This document shows, in pieces, positions 44,001 to 53,514 of a DNA stretch of 64,000 bases. The stretch's first letter is position 1, and each line of letters opens with the position of its first letter. The translations under genes and the position numbers were made by a program. This stretch comes from Mimachlamys varia. Lineage: Eukaryota > Mollusca > Bivalvia > Pectinida > Pectinidae. A model generated the notes under the pieces. That model was given only the letters and a program-made list of their open reading frames with translations, had not been told where the DNA came from and searched no databases. Where the stretch lies: positions 49,308,322 through 49,372,321 of the forward strand of contig OX392528.1 of NCBI GenBank assembly GCA_947623455.1, written 5' to 3'.

Positions 44001-47000
44001 AAAAATAAACGTCATTGGAATGAGGTTAGAAATATATTTTTATATTTTTTGCATAAATACTTTTAGAAATTTTGTATACATTTTGTTGTCTATACTTGTT
44101 TTTCGCCTATGTTTTTGCGCACTTTTTTTTATTACTATTTAAAACAGTTAAAGAGAGACACTGAAATCGAGGATGAGCAAGGTCATGCAGTCCCTGCCAT
44201 GCTGGTGTTTACAGAATGCATTAAGTATCTTCGAGATGAAACGATGAAGACTTTGAAAAGCAAAGGGGATCTTGTCCGAGCGAATGAGGTCAGATGGGTG
44301 ATTACTGTGCCTGCTATCTGGGGAGATCAAGCCAAACAATTCATGAGGGAGGCTGCTGAACAGGCAAGATATAGGATATAGGATAATGGAAAGGTTAATT
44401 CATATAAACAGTCTTAATTTTTATACGCCGGTCAAAAATGACGGGACGTGTTATGGTATGGCGTTGTCCGTCCGTCCGTCGTAAACTTTTATTTGTCCGG
44501 AGATCTCCTCCTACAGTTTTCAACCGATTTCTTTCAAACTTGCTAGGCTTTTCTTCAATTCCTCCAAGATTTGGTTTGTACTTCAAAAAGCTATAATGTT
44601 AAACATCTTTTACGAGTTTTGTTAAGTTATTACATCTTTTCGCGTAACAGCATTGCAAAGTTACAATTGCAAAATATATGCATTTATATAGTATGTGATG
44701 CAATTTGGGACATTATGTTTTTTTTGCTTCCATAACATTATACTATATACTATATATACTATATGGCGATATGGTACGACGGGCGTATCATGCCTCCGTG
44801 TGCGGTGCTCTTGTTATTTATCAAATAAAGTAATTGTTAGGTCATTATCGATATACAAGGGTTACCCTCACCTGCGCTTTCTACACAACAGGGATTTGTC
44901 ATAGCAAAACTGAAGGCCCCGGACGTGTGCGCAACCTTGTTGATGAGGCAAGAAGACTGATTTGAGCCTTTGATGTACATTAAAATAATAAGGTGGTCAC
45001 ATTACGGTAAAAACAAAATTAGCAAGCTTTGAAGTATGTTGTGGCTTCTTTATAATCTTCGAAATACAGGTATCAACCTAGCGATTTGTCAGGATTTTTC
45101 ATTACCTGAGCGTGCCTTCTGTTTTGCAATGACATATTCCAGTGGTGTAGAGAGCGTAGGAGAGTGTAACCCCTGGATATTGAGGATGTTGTTAGGTCTG
45201 TTCCGTTACTATCTTGTCGTGGCGGCGAGGTTTAAACTATTCGACATATGTTTGTTCTAATTGTAGGCTGGTATAGAAAGACGCCAGATAGTACTTGCTC
45301 TTGAGCCGGAAGCTGCCTCAATCTATACGAAGGAAAAATTGTCACAGCGGAAGATTGATAAGGACGGTGCTGCTTTCCTGGCACCTTATGATCCGGGAAC
45401 AAAATATATGGTTGTGGATTTAGGAGGTTATTTCTTACCCTTTCTTACTTATTTTTGAAAACAATGTTACACTGGTATTCATCATATCTTCATTTGTAAC
45501 TTTCAAGACAGAGATAAACATTGTATGTATATGTACATGTTTTTCATCACCAAAATATTCTAAGCCCTACAGGCAGCTAGGGCGTAACACTTGTACCCGT
45601 TGCCTCTATTGCATGACCGTAAGAGGCGACTAAACTTGGGATTTTATCTTTTCTCCTCTTTCTAAACAACTTTCCCATTCGTAATGTCTCTTGACACTAA
45701 CTCACTAATGGTCTTTAGTTGAGCGTTCGCTCGCTCCTGTGAGGAAGGCTTTGGGTTCTGTCAGTACAATGTGACCGGGTAGGGAGTTCTGCTGAGGTCC
45801 CCCGCAGGACACTTCAGCGAGGTAGCATTTTAAATTGGCAAGATATCAGAAGTATCCCAAGGAGGCTTACACGAACACACGCATCCAACAAACACACCTC
45901 ATCTCAAACGTCCTTAAATAACCATGGCTGCAAATATGACAACGCAAAAACAAACCAAACAAATACACTTTTATTGATTTCTGTTTTCGAACAATTTGAA
46001 ATCCTCAATTGACGATAAATTCCCTATTGGGTGTAAAAACTAAAAGAGTGAAATATTGCAGTAATTGAAAATAAATTAAGCATCATCCAATCCGTATTAA
46101 ATGTCGAAACTCAAATTACTTCACATTTCGATATTAGAACAATCACTGAATTTCCATGTTTTCAAATTCCTTTTGTCATAACGACTTAAGTCAATCACAA
46201 TAATGAATAACATTTCGATAAAAAAACACAAAATGGGCAAAAGAAGTCTGCGATATTGATAAATAAAAGAGACTCCGCTGGCGATGTTCATGTACATTAC
46301 GTGTACTAATTGTTAAGGATTGATTGAATACAACAAAAGCAAAGGTCACATCCAAGTAAACATCAAGTCCTTGAAATGAGAACCGAATCATTGTCAATCA
46401 CAACAAGTAAGCATATTAATGAGCATACTCAAAAAGGCCTTTTTTCATATCACACAAAGATACAGATATTTTTGGAAAGAGACGAAAATGGCGACCATAA
46501 AACTTGCCCATAGTTTGATCAGCCTGCTTCTTTTGAATCCCTGTGTTGTTAGTCTTTTTGTCAGCTGTCCACATCACGATATTAAGAGAAAGCCAAAGAA
46601 TAACGAATTAACTGAGACATGTAAACACCATAGGTTGCAGAAGTAGGGGTGTTACTATCAAGAAATGGAAAGTTCACAATCGGAAGATTGAAATCGTCAC
46701 GTTTATCGTATAGTTTTATAATAAGATCTCCATGTTGGTCATAGTTTAAGTAGAGATCGAGGTAAGCAGCTGATGTAGAATAGTCTGATGTGTTATTTAC
46801 TTCAAGTTCAGAAGGGTTTATACGATCGACGTGGTTAGCAAACTCTTCTTGCTGTTCATAGACAACACATCGTCGATATATCTAAAAGTGAAATTAAAAG
46901 ATTTGGCAAGGTTTTTGTTACCTGTCCTGATTAGCCCTTCCACAAATTGAGTCTCGTATGAAAACAAAAACAAGTCAGTATGGGGCACAATTTGTTCCCA

Positions 47001-49398
47001 TGAGGATGTCAAAAGTCTGCTGGAAAATCTTTCCTCCGAACTCAACAAAAATATTGTCGACCAGGAATTCAATTTTCCATACTATATCTTCTTCAGTATA
47101 TTTCATCTTAGTTTTTGTCGTTTTTTTCACAACGTATGCTCCAAGATAGTTCACTACCATATATTTGTATCGACGTCCTCCTTTTTTGGGAAAACAAACT
47201 ATCATAACGACAGATCTAAGACGTTCTTTCAGTTTTGTATGAGGTATTGTAGTGTAAAGGGTGAAAAAATCAAATGTTTTGACCAAAAAAACATTTTTAG
47301 GAGGGGGTGCCCCATCGTCGGATACCCACGGTTGATCTCGCTTCGCTAACTCACTCATTAGCGAAGCGAGATCAACCTTGGGTATCCGACGATGGGGGTG
47401 CCCAAGATTGATAAAAAGATCTTTCAAATTTTTCAAAATTCCATATCCCGTTAATTCCCCTCCTGGTAGTAGGAAATTTCGGTTAAGGCTGGGTCGAGCT
47501 ATAGCCAAAGCCAGCGATAAAACGTTGTTTATACGGACCCTTGTGTACTTTAGGTACCAAGAAAGACGAGGTAGGTCAGCGTCTCGTTCATTAACCGTTA
47601 TCTTGAAAGATTGTGATTCTGAATCATGGTTAGAGCTATTACCAAAGCCAACGATAAAACGTTGTTTATACGGACCCTTGTGCAGTTAAGGTATTCAAAA
47701 AAGACGAGGTAGGTCACGGTCTTGCTCAATAAGCGGTATCTTGAAAGATTGTAATACTTGATCATGGTTAGATAGTATTTCATGTTTCGAAAAACCAGTC
47801 AATGTGTAAGTAGGATTATCTTGGTTATCAATCAGGCCTAGTTCTTTTTGCATGCATACATGTCATAGTGTTTGCAAACAACAATCACGTTGTTAGATGC
47901 TTTGTCTACGACACAACCATATATTTCTCCTGTAGGTTGCTGAATGTTGTTCGAACGTCAGGGTCAAGAAATAACGACTTATGTTTAGTTTTCAATTTGT
48001 AGTTTAGTTTTCATTTTGTAATGCAAATTTCATATTCGTTTCTGAATACAGGACCTGATAGACTTCACCCACTCTAAATGTGAATCCAATTCAGCATGTT
48101 CACGTTTCGCATAATCTTCCACAGAGTCCATAAGAATCTTGAAATTCACATTCCAATTGATGGCTGGATTTTCTCGATACTTTTGACCTTCCGTGAAAAG
48201 CTCCCGTAGCTTTATGTTGGGGATGATTTTCAGATTGCCGGTTACCAGCTGGACTATAGCGATATTGAGATGAGGAACATGAACATACTGAAGGAGGAGT
48301 CATTCTTAGGACATCTATTTTCAATTGTTGCAGTGTTTGCTTATAATTGTTAACTCAAACATTATTTTGGTGCAAGATATTGCTGATGTTAATGGCAGGA
48401 ATCCCTTTATTGGCAAATTCGACTTTCATGAAATGTCGAGTCGATGGTGCCTCTTGTTTTAGTGATTCATACCTAGTTGATTTGTTAATCCATTCCCTGT
48501 TTGGTTTATTGAAGGTGGTACTGTCGACGTCACTATGAGACAGGTACTGGAGGATAGGTCTCTGAAGGAAGTTCATCAGGCCACCGGTGGCGCCTGGGGA
48601 GGAATGAAGGTTAACACCCATTTCCTCAAGTTCATCTCCGAGTTGATTGGTAAGGAAGTGTTGAAGGAACTACGTGTAAACCATACAGCTGATTATCTAG
48701 AGCTTCAGAGATCCATCGAAATGAAGAAACGTCATTTGGAAGGAGATATGAAAGGAAGGATATTGATCCCGTTACCGCCATCACTGAAAAAGGTGTATAA
48801 GAATTTGAACAAAGGCGCAAAGCTAACCAACAAATTAACTTTTGAATCCAAATATGCAGGAAAGGTGGACATACAGAAAGGGCACTTACGCATGAACAAA
48901 GAAATCGTCTTGGGATTTTACAAACCAGTTGTCCAAGATATAGATAAGCATCTTAAGGATCTCTTGTCATTGCCAGAGGCGTCTGGCTTGAACGATATCA
49001 TTTTAGTAGGAGGATTTGCGGATTCAAACATTATTAAAGAATCATTGACCAAAGCCTTTTCGACAAAGCGAATTGTAGTTACAGAAGACGCTGGACTTTC
49101 TGTCCTTAAAGGCGCCGTGCTTTATGGCCATAACCCAAATGTCGTTAAAGAACGCATTTCTAAATTCACGTATGGTACAAGATCATACAGGCACTTTGTG
49201 GAAGATTTTGATCCTCCAGGAAAGCGGTTTCGCATCGAAGGGCAAACATACTGTGGCGACTGCTTCGGTAAGATAGCCGAGATCGGAGTGTCCTATATGG
49301 TTGGGGAAGGTCCGGAAGTGGAACTCAACCCTGTCTACGGAAACCTTACCGCTATGGCTGTAGATATCTTCAAGTCGACAGAAAAAGACCCTGTCTAA
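40945..49398 (+). CDS. HSPA12: HSPA12-like atypical HSP70, truncated by an in-frame TAA
   Basis: Exons: 40945-41033, 42363-42464, 43263-43572, 44148-44363, 45267-45426, 48515-49398. Phases agree throughout (1761 nt, 586 residues). The HSP70-like ATPase domain shows phosphate-1 loop AIDFGTTFSGVAYSF, ...VRWVITVPAIWGDQAKQFMR, LALEPEAASIY, phosphate-2 loop VVDLGGGTVDVT (split by the last intron) and adenosine loop ILVGGFADS. The order and spacing match HSPA12A/B. HSPA12 members lack a standard substrate-binding domain and are greatly expanded in bivalves (family knowledge). The donors after 41033 and 44363 are GC, not GT. Translation stops at TAA 49396-49398, although the same frame continues with family-like sequence to 49614. 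It may therefore be an allele, a pseudogene or a sequencing error. Confidence 0.85.
41200..41285. repeat. 21-bp tandem repeat
   Basis: GTGAAAATATAAGATTTTGCC repeats about four times within HSPA12 intron 1. Confidence 0.85.
41296..41518. mobile_element. MITE with GTAACGTGAAAA inverted ends
   Basis: AGTGTAACGTGAAAAAGTGA + CCC at the left and GGGTCATTGTTTTCACGTAA + CACC at the right are imperfect inverses. An inner copy of GTGAAAAAGTGACCC near 41450 suggests partial internal duplication. Confidence 0.65.
41864..42014. mobile_element. Foldback MITE family F1, copy 1
   Basis: ATTCAATGGTTTGCCGTTTA + ATATCGAATATATTTCAC is mirrored by GTGAAATATATTCGATATTA + AACGGCAAACCATTGAAT. The centre is ATATTTTCACTCGTG.CACTCGTGAAAATAT. 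Nearly perfect, so relatively young. A relative lies at 57238-57397. Confidence 0.9.
44425..44600 (+). repeat. Dispersed repeat (TATACGCCGGTC head)
   Basis: TATACGCCGGTCAAAAATGA + CGGGACGTGTTATGGTATGG + CGTTGTCCGTCCGTCCGTCG is a recognisable molluscan repeat head, followed by GGAGATCTCCTCCTACAG and decayed body. In HSPA12 intron 4. Confidence 0.6.
44850..45030 (+). repeat. Dispersed repeat shared with 17060-17240
   Basis: GGGTTACCCTCACCTGCGCT, GTCATAGCAAAACTGAAGGC, CAACCTTGTTGATGAG and CAAGAAGACTGATTTGA match the other site in order. Confidence 0.7.
45560..45950 (+). repeat. Dispersed element fragment (GAGGCGACTAAA...GTGACCGGG family)
   Basis: Contains AAGAGGCGACTAAACTTGGG, TCAGTACAATGTGACCGGGT + AGGGAGTTCTGCTGAGGTCC + CCCGCAGGACACTTCAGCGA, and AAATTGGCAAGATATCAGAA. 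The stretch GTGACCGG...AGGTCCCC..CAGGAC is matched inverted at 27600-27655 next to the MADF ORF, so both probably belong to one transposon family. Confidence 0.6.
46150..46450 (-). repeat. R2-family repeat copy, inverted
   Basis: GGTCACATCCAAGTAAACAT + CAAGTCCTTGAAATGAGAAC and CAATCACAACAAGTAAGCAT are the inverse of array text at 49985-50700. In HSPA12 intron 5. Confidence 0.7.
46640..48330 (-). pseudogene. Penelope-like reverse transcriptase element, broken
   Basis: Read on the minus strand from 48330 down: IKLRELFTEGQKYRENPAIN, SVEDYAKRE, then QEKYMVV..DKASNNVIVVCKHY-like text, then ILKNLKDLFINLG, FDFFTLYTTIPHTKLKERL, KIEFLVDNIFVEFGG, GTNCAPY, DLFLFSYETQFVEGL, FNFTFRYIDDVLSMN (YxDD catalytic pair), AAYLDLYLNYD and KLYDKRDDFNLPIVNFPF. 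The LYTTIPH...GTNCAP...YIDDV order fits Penelope-like RTs better than jockey LINEs. Several frameshifts and stops occur, an ~128-bp tandem duplication lies at about 47500-47760, and a hairpin is inserted at 47311-47396. It lies antisense in HSPA12 intron 5. Confidence 0.75.
47311..47396. mobile_element. Tiny hairpin insertion inside the RT sequence
   Basis: CCCATCGTCGGATACCCACG + GTTGATCTCGCTTCGCTAA (47311-47349) is inverted at 47358-47396 with one mismatch and an 8-bp loop. It interrupts the RT text between INLG and PKNVFLVKTFDF while leaving that frame open. Its ends resemble the element at 11440-11534. Confidence 0.8.
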
Positions 49399-49614
49399 GT
49401 CACAGATAAAGGATGTTCCTATGTTGGACGAATTAACGTCGACATGCCGAATACGTCCCTAGGTAAGGAGAGGAAGGCAAAGGTTAGAATTACATTTGGG
49501 GACACCGAACTCATTTGTGAGGGGATTGACGAAGACACGGGTGGGAGTAGCAGGCAGGTACTTGACACACTCGGCAGCAAGACATCGGTTAAAGATGTGA
49601 CAACTGTGCTGTAA
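49399..49614 (+). pseudogene. HSPA12: Untranslated 72-codon continuation of HSPA12
   Basis: Directly after the TAA the same frame reads VTDKGCSYVGRINVDMP, ERKAKVRITFGDTELICEGI and ends ...VKDVTTVL before TAA at 49612-49614. This matches the place and character of the HSPA12 C-terminus (ITDPG..KCG.L.LD..., F GDTEI.A.A...). The absence of frameshifts and the conserved codons point to a recent loss, a polymorphic allele or an error. Confidence 0.8.
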
Positions 49615-50012
49615 AAAAAGAAATTCAAGGATCCATGGTTGAACTTTGTAAACATTGTTTTTTGTCTTTTGTTTTGCACCGGAACTGGAGTGCGTCAGTC
49701 GTTAGTGACAATATTATTTAAATGTTAAAACGTCGGTTTAGCGCTCAAAGAGTCCTGGGTTCAATCAAAGTCTGGCCGTGTATTTTTTCTCGTTTCAATT
49801 AGCGTTTTAATACAAGCCCTTAAGTTCGCATGATCTTTAAGACAAAGCGTACTCATCTTGAGCTGCTTACATTGTACCTCGATAAGAATTATGAGCTAGT
49901 TTTATTGTCGTCCTCTTGGTCTCATTGAGATATATTTTGTATCCTTTTGTGATAAGAAGACGAACGTTTTTGAGTTTGCTTATCAGTATGCTTACTTGTT
50001 GTGATTAAGAAT

Positions 50013-50424
50013 AGGGGTGTAACAATACATCGAACTATCGATGGATCGCAATACAATAGTATGTGACTATCGCAATAGTATCGATAATTTCAACAGTAGT
50101 ATTCTATTACCTAAATAACATCATTTAAACAAATATTCGTCAAGAAGTTTTAATGTAGTTGGTAAATATGAAGCTCTTGAGTAAATATTACAATAATAAG
50201 TATAAATTACTCATTATGCAAACTTAAATTGACTAAAATATTAATATTTTGGCTTAAACTTAGTAAACTAAGGTACTTGTGTCATTTTAAATGCATTTTT
50301 TTAATATCTTGGGTATCAATGACTATCGCAATATTATCGCAATAGTTTGGTTGATGTCACAATACTATCGTAATAATAATTCTGACTATCGCAATGGTAA
50401 AATTGAGCTCAATAATCACCCCTA
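50013..50424. mobile_element. hAT-like MITE inside the R2 array
   Basis: Inverted ends AGGGGTG and CACCCCT are flanked by the direct repeat ATTAAGAAT (50004-50012 and 50425-50433), consistent with the 8-bp target duplication of hAT elements. The interior is AT-rich with repeated GACTATCGCAATA motifs. Removing it restores a continuous R2 unit. Confidence 0.7.
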
Positions 50425-51282
50425 ATTAAGAATGATAAACCGATTTTCACTTTAGGACTTGACGTGTACTCGGATGTGACCATGATTTACATGCCGGGTG
50501 TTGTCAATGAAGCAGTTGACGCTTACTCTTCATTCTGAAATACCTGGTCTTATGTTCTTGTAGTTTTACAATTGTCTCTATGTAAATATGTCCTTGGAAT
50601 GTGATCATAAGTATGTCTACTTCTTGTGATTAATATTGATGCCTTATTTTGTTACTTTGAGGACTTGACATTTACTTGGATGTAAACAAGGATTGACATG
50701 GCGGGTGTCGTCGATGAAGCAGAAGACTTTTATTCTTCCTGAAAACCTGGTATTATGCTAAGTGATTTTTCAAAGGTCTCCGTGTCTTTCCTTTGTACAT
50801 ATTTGGACCCTAGTTTCATCTTATTGGCATTGAGAAACTTTTTGGTATTCTTGTATTGTAATAATTAAGACGTGTTTATTAGTATACCTTTTTGTTGTGA
50901 TTGGGAATGATGTCTCAATTCCCACTTTGCAGATGTTGCGAAGATTACATGGTGGGTGTAGTCGATGAAGCAGAAGACGCTTACTCTTCCGAAACACCTG
51001 GTTAAGCTTATCATCTTGTAATTGTTGAAGAGTGTCCAGGTATATAATTCTTTGCTTATATTGATTATATCGTATAATCGAATTTGAGTTCGGATTATGG
51101 TTTTATTTACGCTTCGGTATTCTATGATTTTTTATAGGTAGGAGCTAACAAAACAAACATTTGTGTTTTCTTATACTTGCAATATAAACTTCCTACGTCA
51201 CATTGATTCATGTATACTATACATGTATATGTCATTGTCATTACTTTATATAAACTACAAATTAACGTCTGTATAATATTTA

Positions 51283-51426
51283 GGGGATAGTACGTTGTTT
51301 TGAGTGGCTATACTGGCGAGTAGAACATGGAATTTGGTTTGAACTCGAGACCGATAGGTCGAGAGTTTAAACCAAATCTCATGTTCTAATCGCCAGTATA
51401 GACACGAAAAATAACGTACTATCCCC
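51283..51426. mobile_element. Foldback MITE
   Basis: GGGGATAGTACGTTGTTTTG, CTATACTGGCGA.TAGAACATG and TTTGGTTT.AACTC at the left are inverted at the right (GAGTTTAAACCAAA, CATGTTCTAATCGCCAGTAT, AAATAACGTACTATCCCC). Confidence 0.85.
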
Positions 51427-51439
51427 ATTCTAACACTCA

Positions 51440-52580
51440 TTGACAAATTTAATACGCTAATTTGTTTAGATACATTGTATTTACTTGCTACAAGTACGTA
51501 GTAAAGTACTCTGTGACCTGGCTGGTGACGTGTCTTTCTATAGCCAACTGACCAATCAGAAGGAAGCTTTCAAAAGTCGATCATTTAGCCACGCCCATAC
51601 ATGTATTGGCGAGCGCTTGGTCTGGATGTTGACGAGGCGGAATATTAGGATTTAGTTTCTTCGTGAACATATGTATACGACATGCTTGGATTAACATTGA
51701 CGAAATGGTTACAATTCCATGTCAGTATGCATGCAAATATGTTCGTATCGACAAAATCGTGTGTTATTTTAAAGATCTGTTAAAATTTTGTGCAAATGCA
51801 CACGACACAGTCACAGTGAAATGTTTGTTTTGATTCCTGATAGAGATGCCTACACATGGATGGAATTAACGTTTCATGAATAATTGGAGGTAAGAACATG
51901 ACATGATTACGTTTTATCCTTAATTTATTCAGCTAATACATTCAGTCGGTCCTCTCTGCTCTGATGCTTACTTGACGTACGCCTATAATGCAGTGGAATG
52001 TTCATCGATAGACGATCCCCCATCACGACGCCATTTTGTTTTTGGTAGAAACGGGGCGTGGCTTAAGCTCGATTGGGAGGAGCTTGATACGATTGATCAT
52101 GATTGACCATCATCTATCGCACATTAGAACATAGTCCATATCCAATCAAAACGCGTGTTACAAACGTTTCGTGTTAGAATGTGATTTATATGATGGCGTG
52201 ATGTTATTTATTATGTCCCAAACTTTTAAAATGATCAAATATTAAGAAGGAGTTAATGGTTTTAATATTGCAATGGTCAACATCCCCAAACTAACCAGAG
52301 TGGCGAAATAAAGTTCATATCCTCAACCATTCAATCAACATTTATGTTTTGAATTACCCGGTATATATGAATACTCATATCCGTACTACATTTTAATAAA
52401 ACTCGGTATTGATAAAATGTATTTATTAGTTTTAGCTAACAGCTTGATCAAAGCTTACTACAAATTTAATTAAACTCTTAACTTACATACATACATATTA
52501 CACATGAAAATAGTAGGTATATTCATTGTAAATAATGTGTTTCGTATCTAGTGACTTACATTTAATTCAGCGATTGATAT
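51440..52580. other. Intergenic, no gene recognised
   Basis: AT-rich. GGAGGTAAG at about 51885 and 37126 resembles a splice donor context near short conserved-looking text, but no coding exon can be attached. Confidence 0.35.
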
Positions 52581-52959
52581 CTAATCAATAACTTCAATCA
52601 TGTCCATCACAAATAGTGAAATATTATATGGCGAGTGTCGTCGATGAATGAGAAGACTCTCAAAACTTGTAAAACACTTTTTTCATGGACCTTCATGTAA
52701 ATCTTTCCTTTGTTCATATTTTCTCCATAGTTTAATTTTGAGTTCAGAATAGGGTATTGTTACGATATTCTCTATCTTTTTGTGTAACGGATTTATAAGG
52801 GCCCTCTGCTTTGTTACGAATCTTGACGCTATTAACATTTCATGATTTTTCATTTGTTTTTTGAATGTTGGATCTTGTCCATTATTTTGTTCCCTTTCAT
52901 TTATGTATCTAATCTTAAATCTATGAACTTTATAAATTGATCATTAATCATACGTTTAC

Positions 52960-53212
52960 AAATATTTAAAACATAAACATCCGTAAGGTAAATGTGTTTG
53001 CAATGTTTGATTTCTGTAATTTAGATATGATAAAAGCATGATTTCTGATAAGATATCCGCGTTTAATCCCTTGTAACGGCAATTGCATTCATGTCTTTGG
53101 GGGTTTCTGGTTCCCTTTCTAACTTGTACCCCTCTCCAACAGTCAGCTGTCGAGGACCCCAGTGATGCATCCCAACCACCCATATGCCTGGTATGACTAG
53201 ATACTTCATCAT
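52960..53212 (-). pseudogene. HIRAN-like domain fragment with one frameshift
   Basis: From ATG at 53212 the minus strand reads IPGIWVVGMHHWGPRQLTVG then EGYKLEREPETPKDMNAIAV then TRD and TAA (53063-53065). One base back in frame it continues IKRGYLIRNHAFIISKL. The pattern V-G-x-H-x-W...VGE...L.REPE.P.D.NAIAV...GYL.R resembles HIRAN domains (V.G...Y....G..L.L.REP.NP.D.NAI.V...GYLPR), which bind DNA 3' ends in HLTF and also occur in mobile-element proteins. The hit is too short for a protein, so it is a decayed copy or an exon with an uncertain border. Confidence 0.55.
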
Positions 53213-53284
53213 ATTATTTTAAAATAAATAAAATCGATGTAGACACTTAAAAATATACATCTATAACAAAAGTTGTTGCAATGT

Positions 53285-53505
53285 ATACGTCGGGTGGCGC
53301 AGTGGTAGCGCATTCGCCTTTCACCGAGACGACCGGGGTTCGATACCTTACCGGACGTGAATAGGTTTGGGGTCACCTCCCCGACCACGTGGGTTTTTCG
53401 GTTTCTTCTCACAATAAGGGCCCCTGCGCGCTTCCATCCGGGCATACAAGATCGATTAATATTAGTTGGTATATCTTGTTGTTAAATAAATAAAGTTTAT
53501 ATCAT
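53285..53505 (+). mobile_element. tRNA-derived SINE
   Basis: Box A (GTGGCGCAGTGGTAGCGC, 53294-53311) and box B (GGTTCGATACC, 53337-53347) are well preserved at tRNA spacing. A body with CACGTGGGTTTTTCGGTTTC and a TAAATAAATAAAG tail follow. No tRNA 3' half or CCA fits, so it is not a tRNA gene. Better preserved than the SINE at 2918. Confidence 0.85.
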
Positions 53506-53514
53506 GTATACGTC

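Larger units (their letters stand above)
49850..52800 (+). repeat. Array of diverged ~250-bp R2 repeats
   Basis: Units around 49900-50560, 50640-50830, 50880-51140 and 52590-52790 share GACTTGAC.T.TACTCGGATG, CATGGCGGGTGTCGTCGATG, AAGCAGAAGACGCTTACTCT, TCC.GAAACACCTGGT, CTTTCCTTTGTACATAT and TTTACGCTTCGGTATTCT. Fragments in either orientation also occur near 35300, 36550, 42840, 46300 and 56160. No ORF. The array starts just after HSPA12. Confidence 0.75.

Noticed and set aside
46419..46646. 75-codon plus-strand ORF in the HSPA12 intron
   Set aside because: Falls in an R2-type repeat and a decayed copy of the 35498-35947 ORF region; no domain or splice evidence.
53285..53360. Functional tRNA gene
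   Set aside because: Boxes A and B are present but no matching acceptor stem or 3' half; SINE body and A-rich tail follow.
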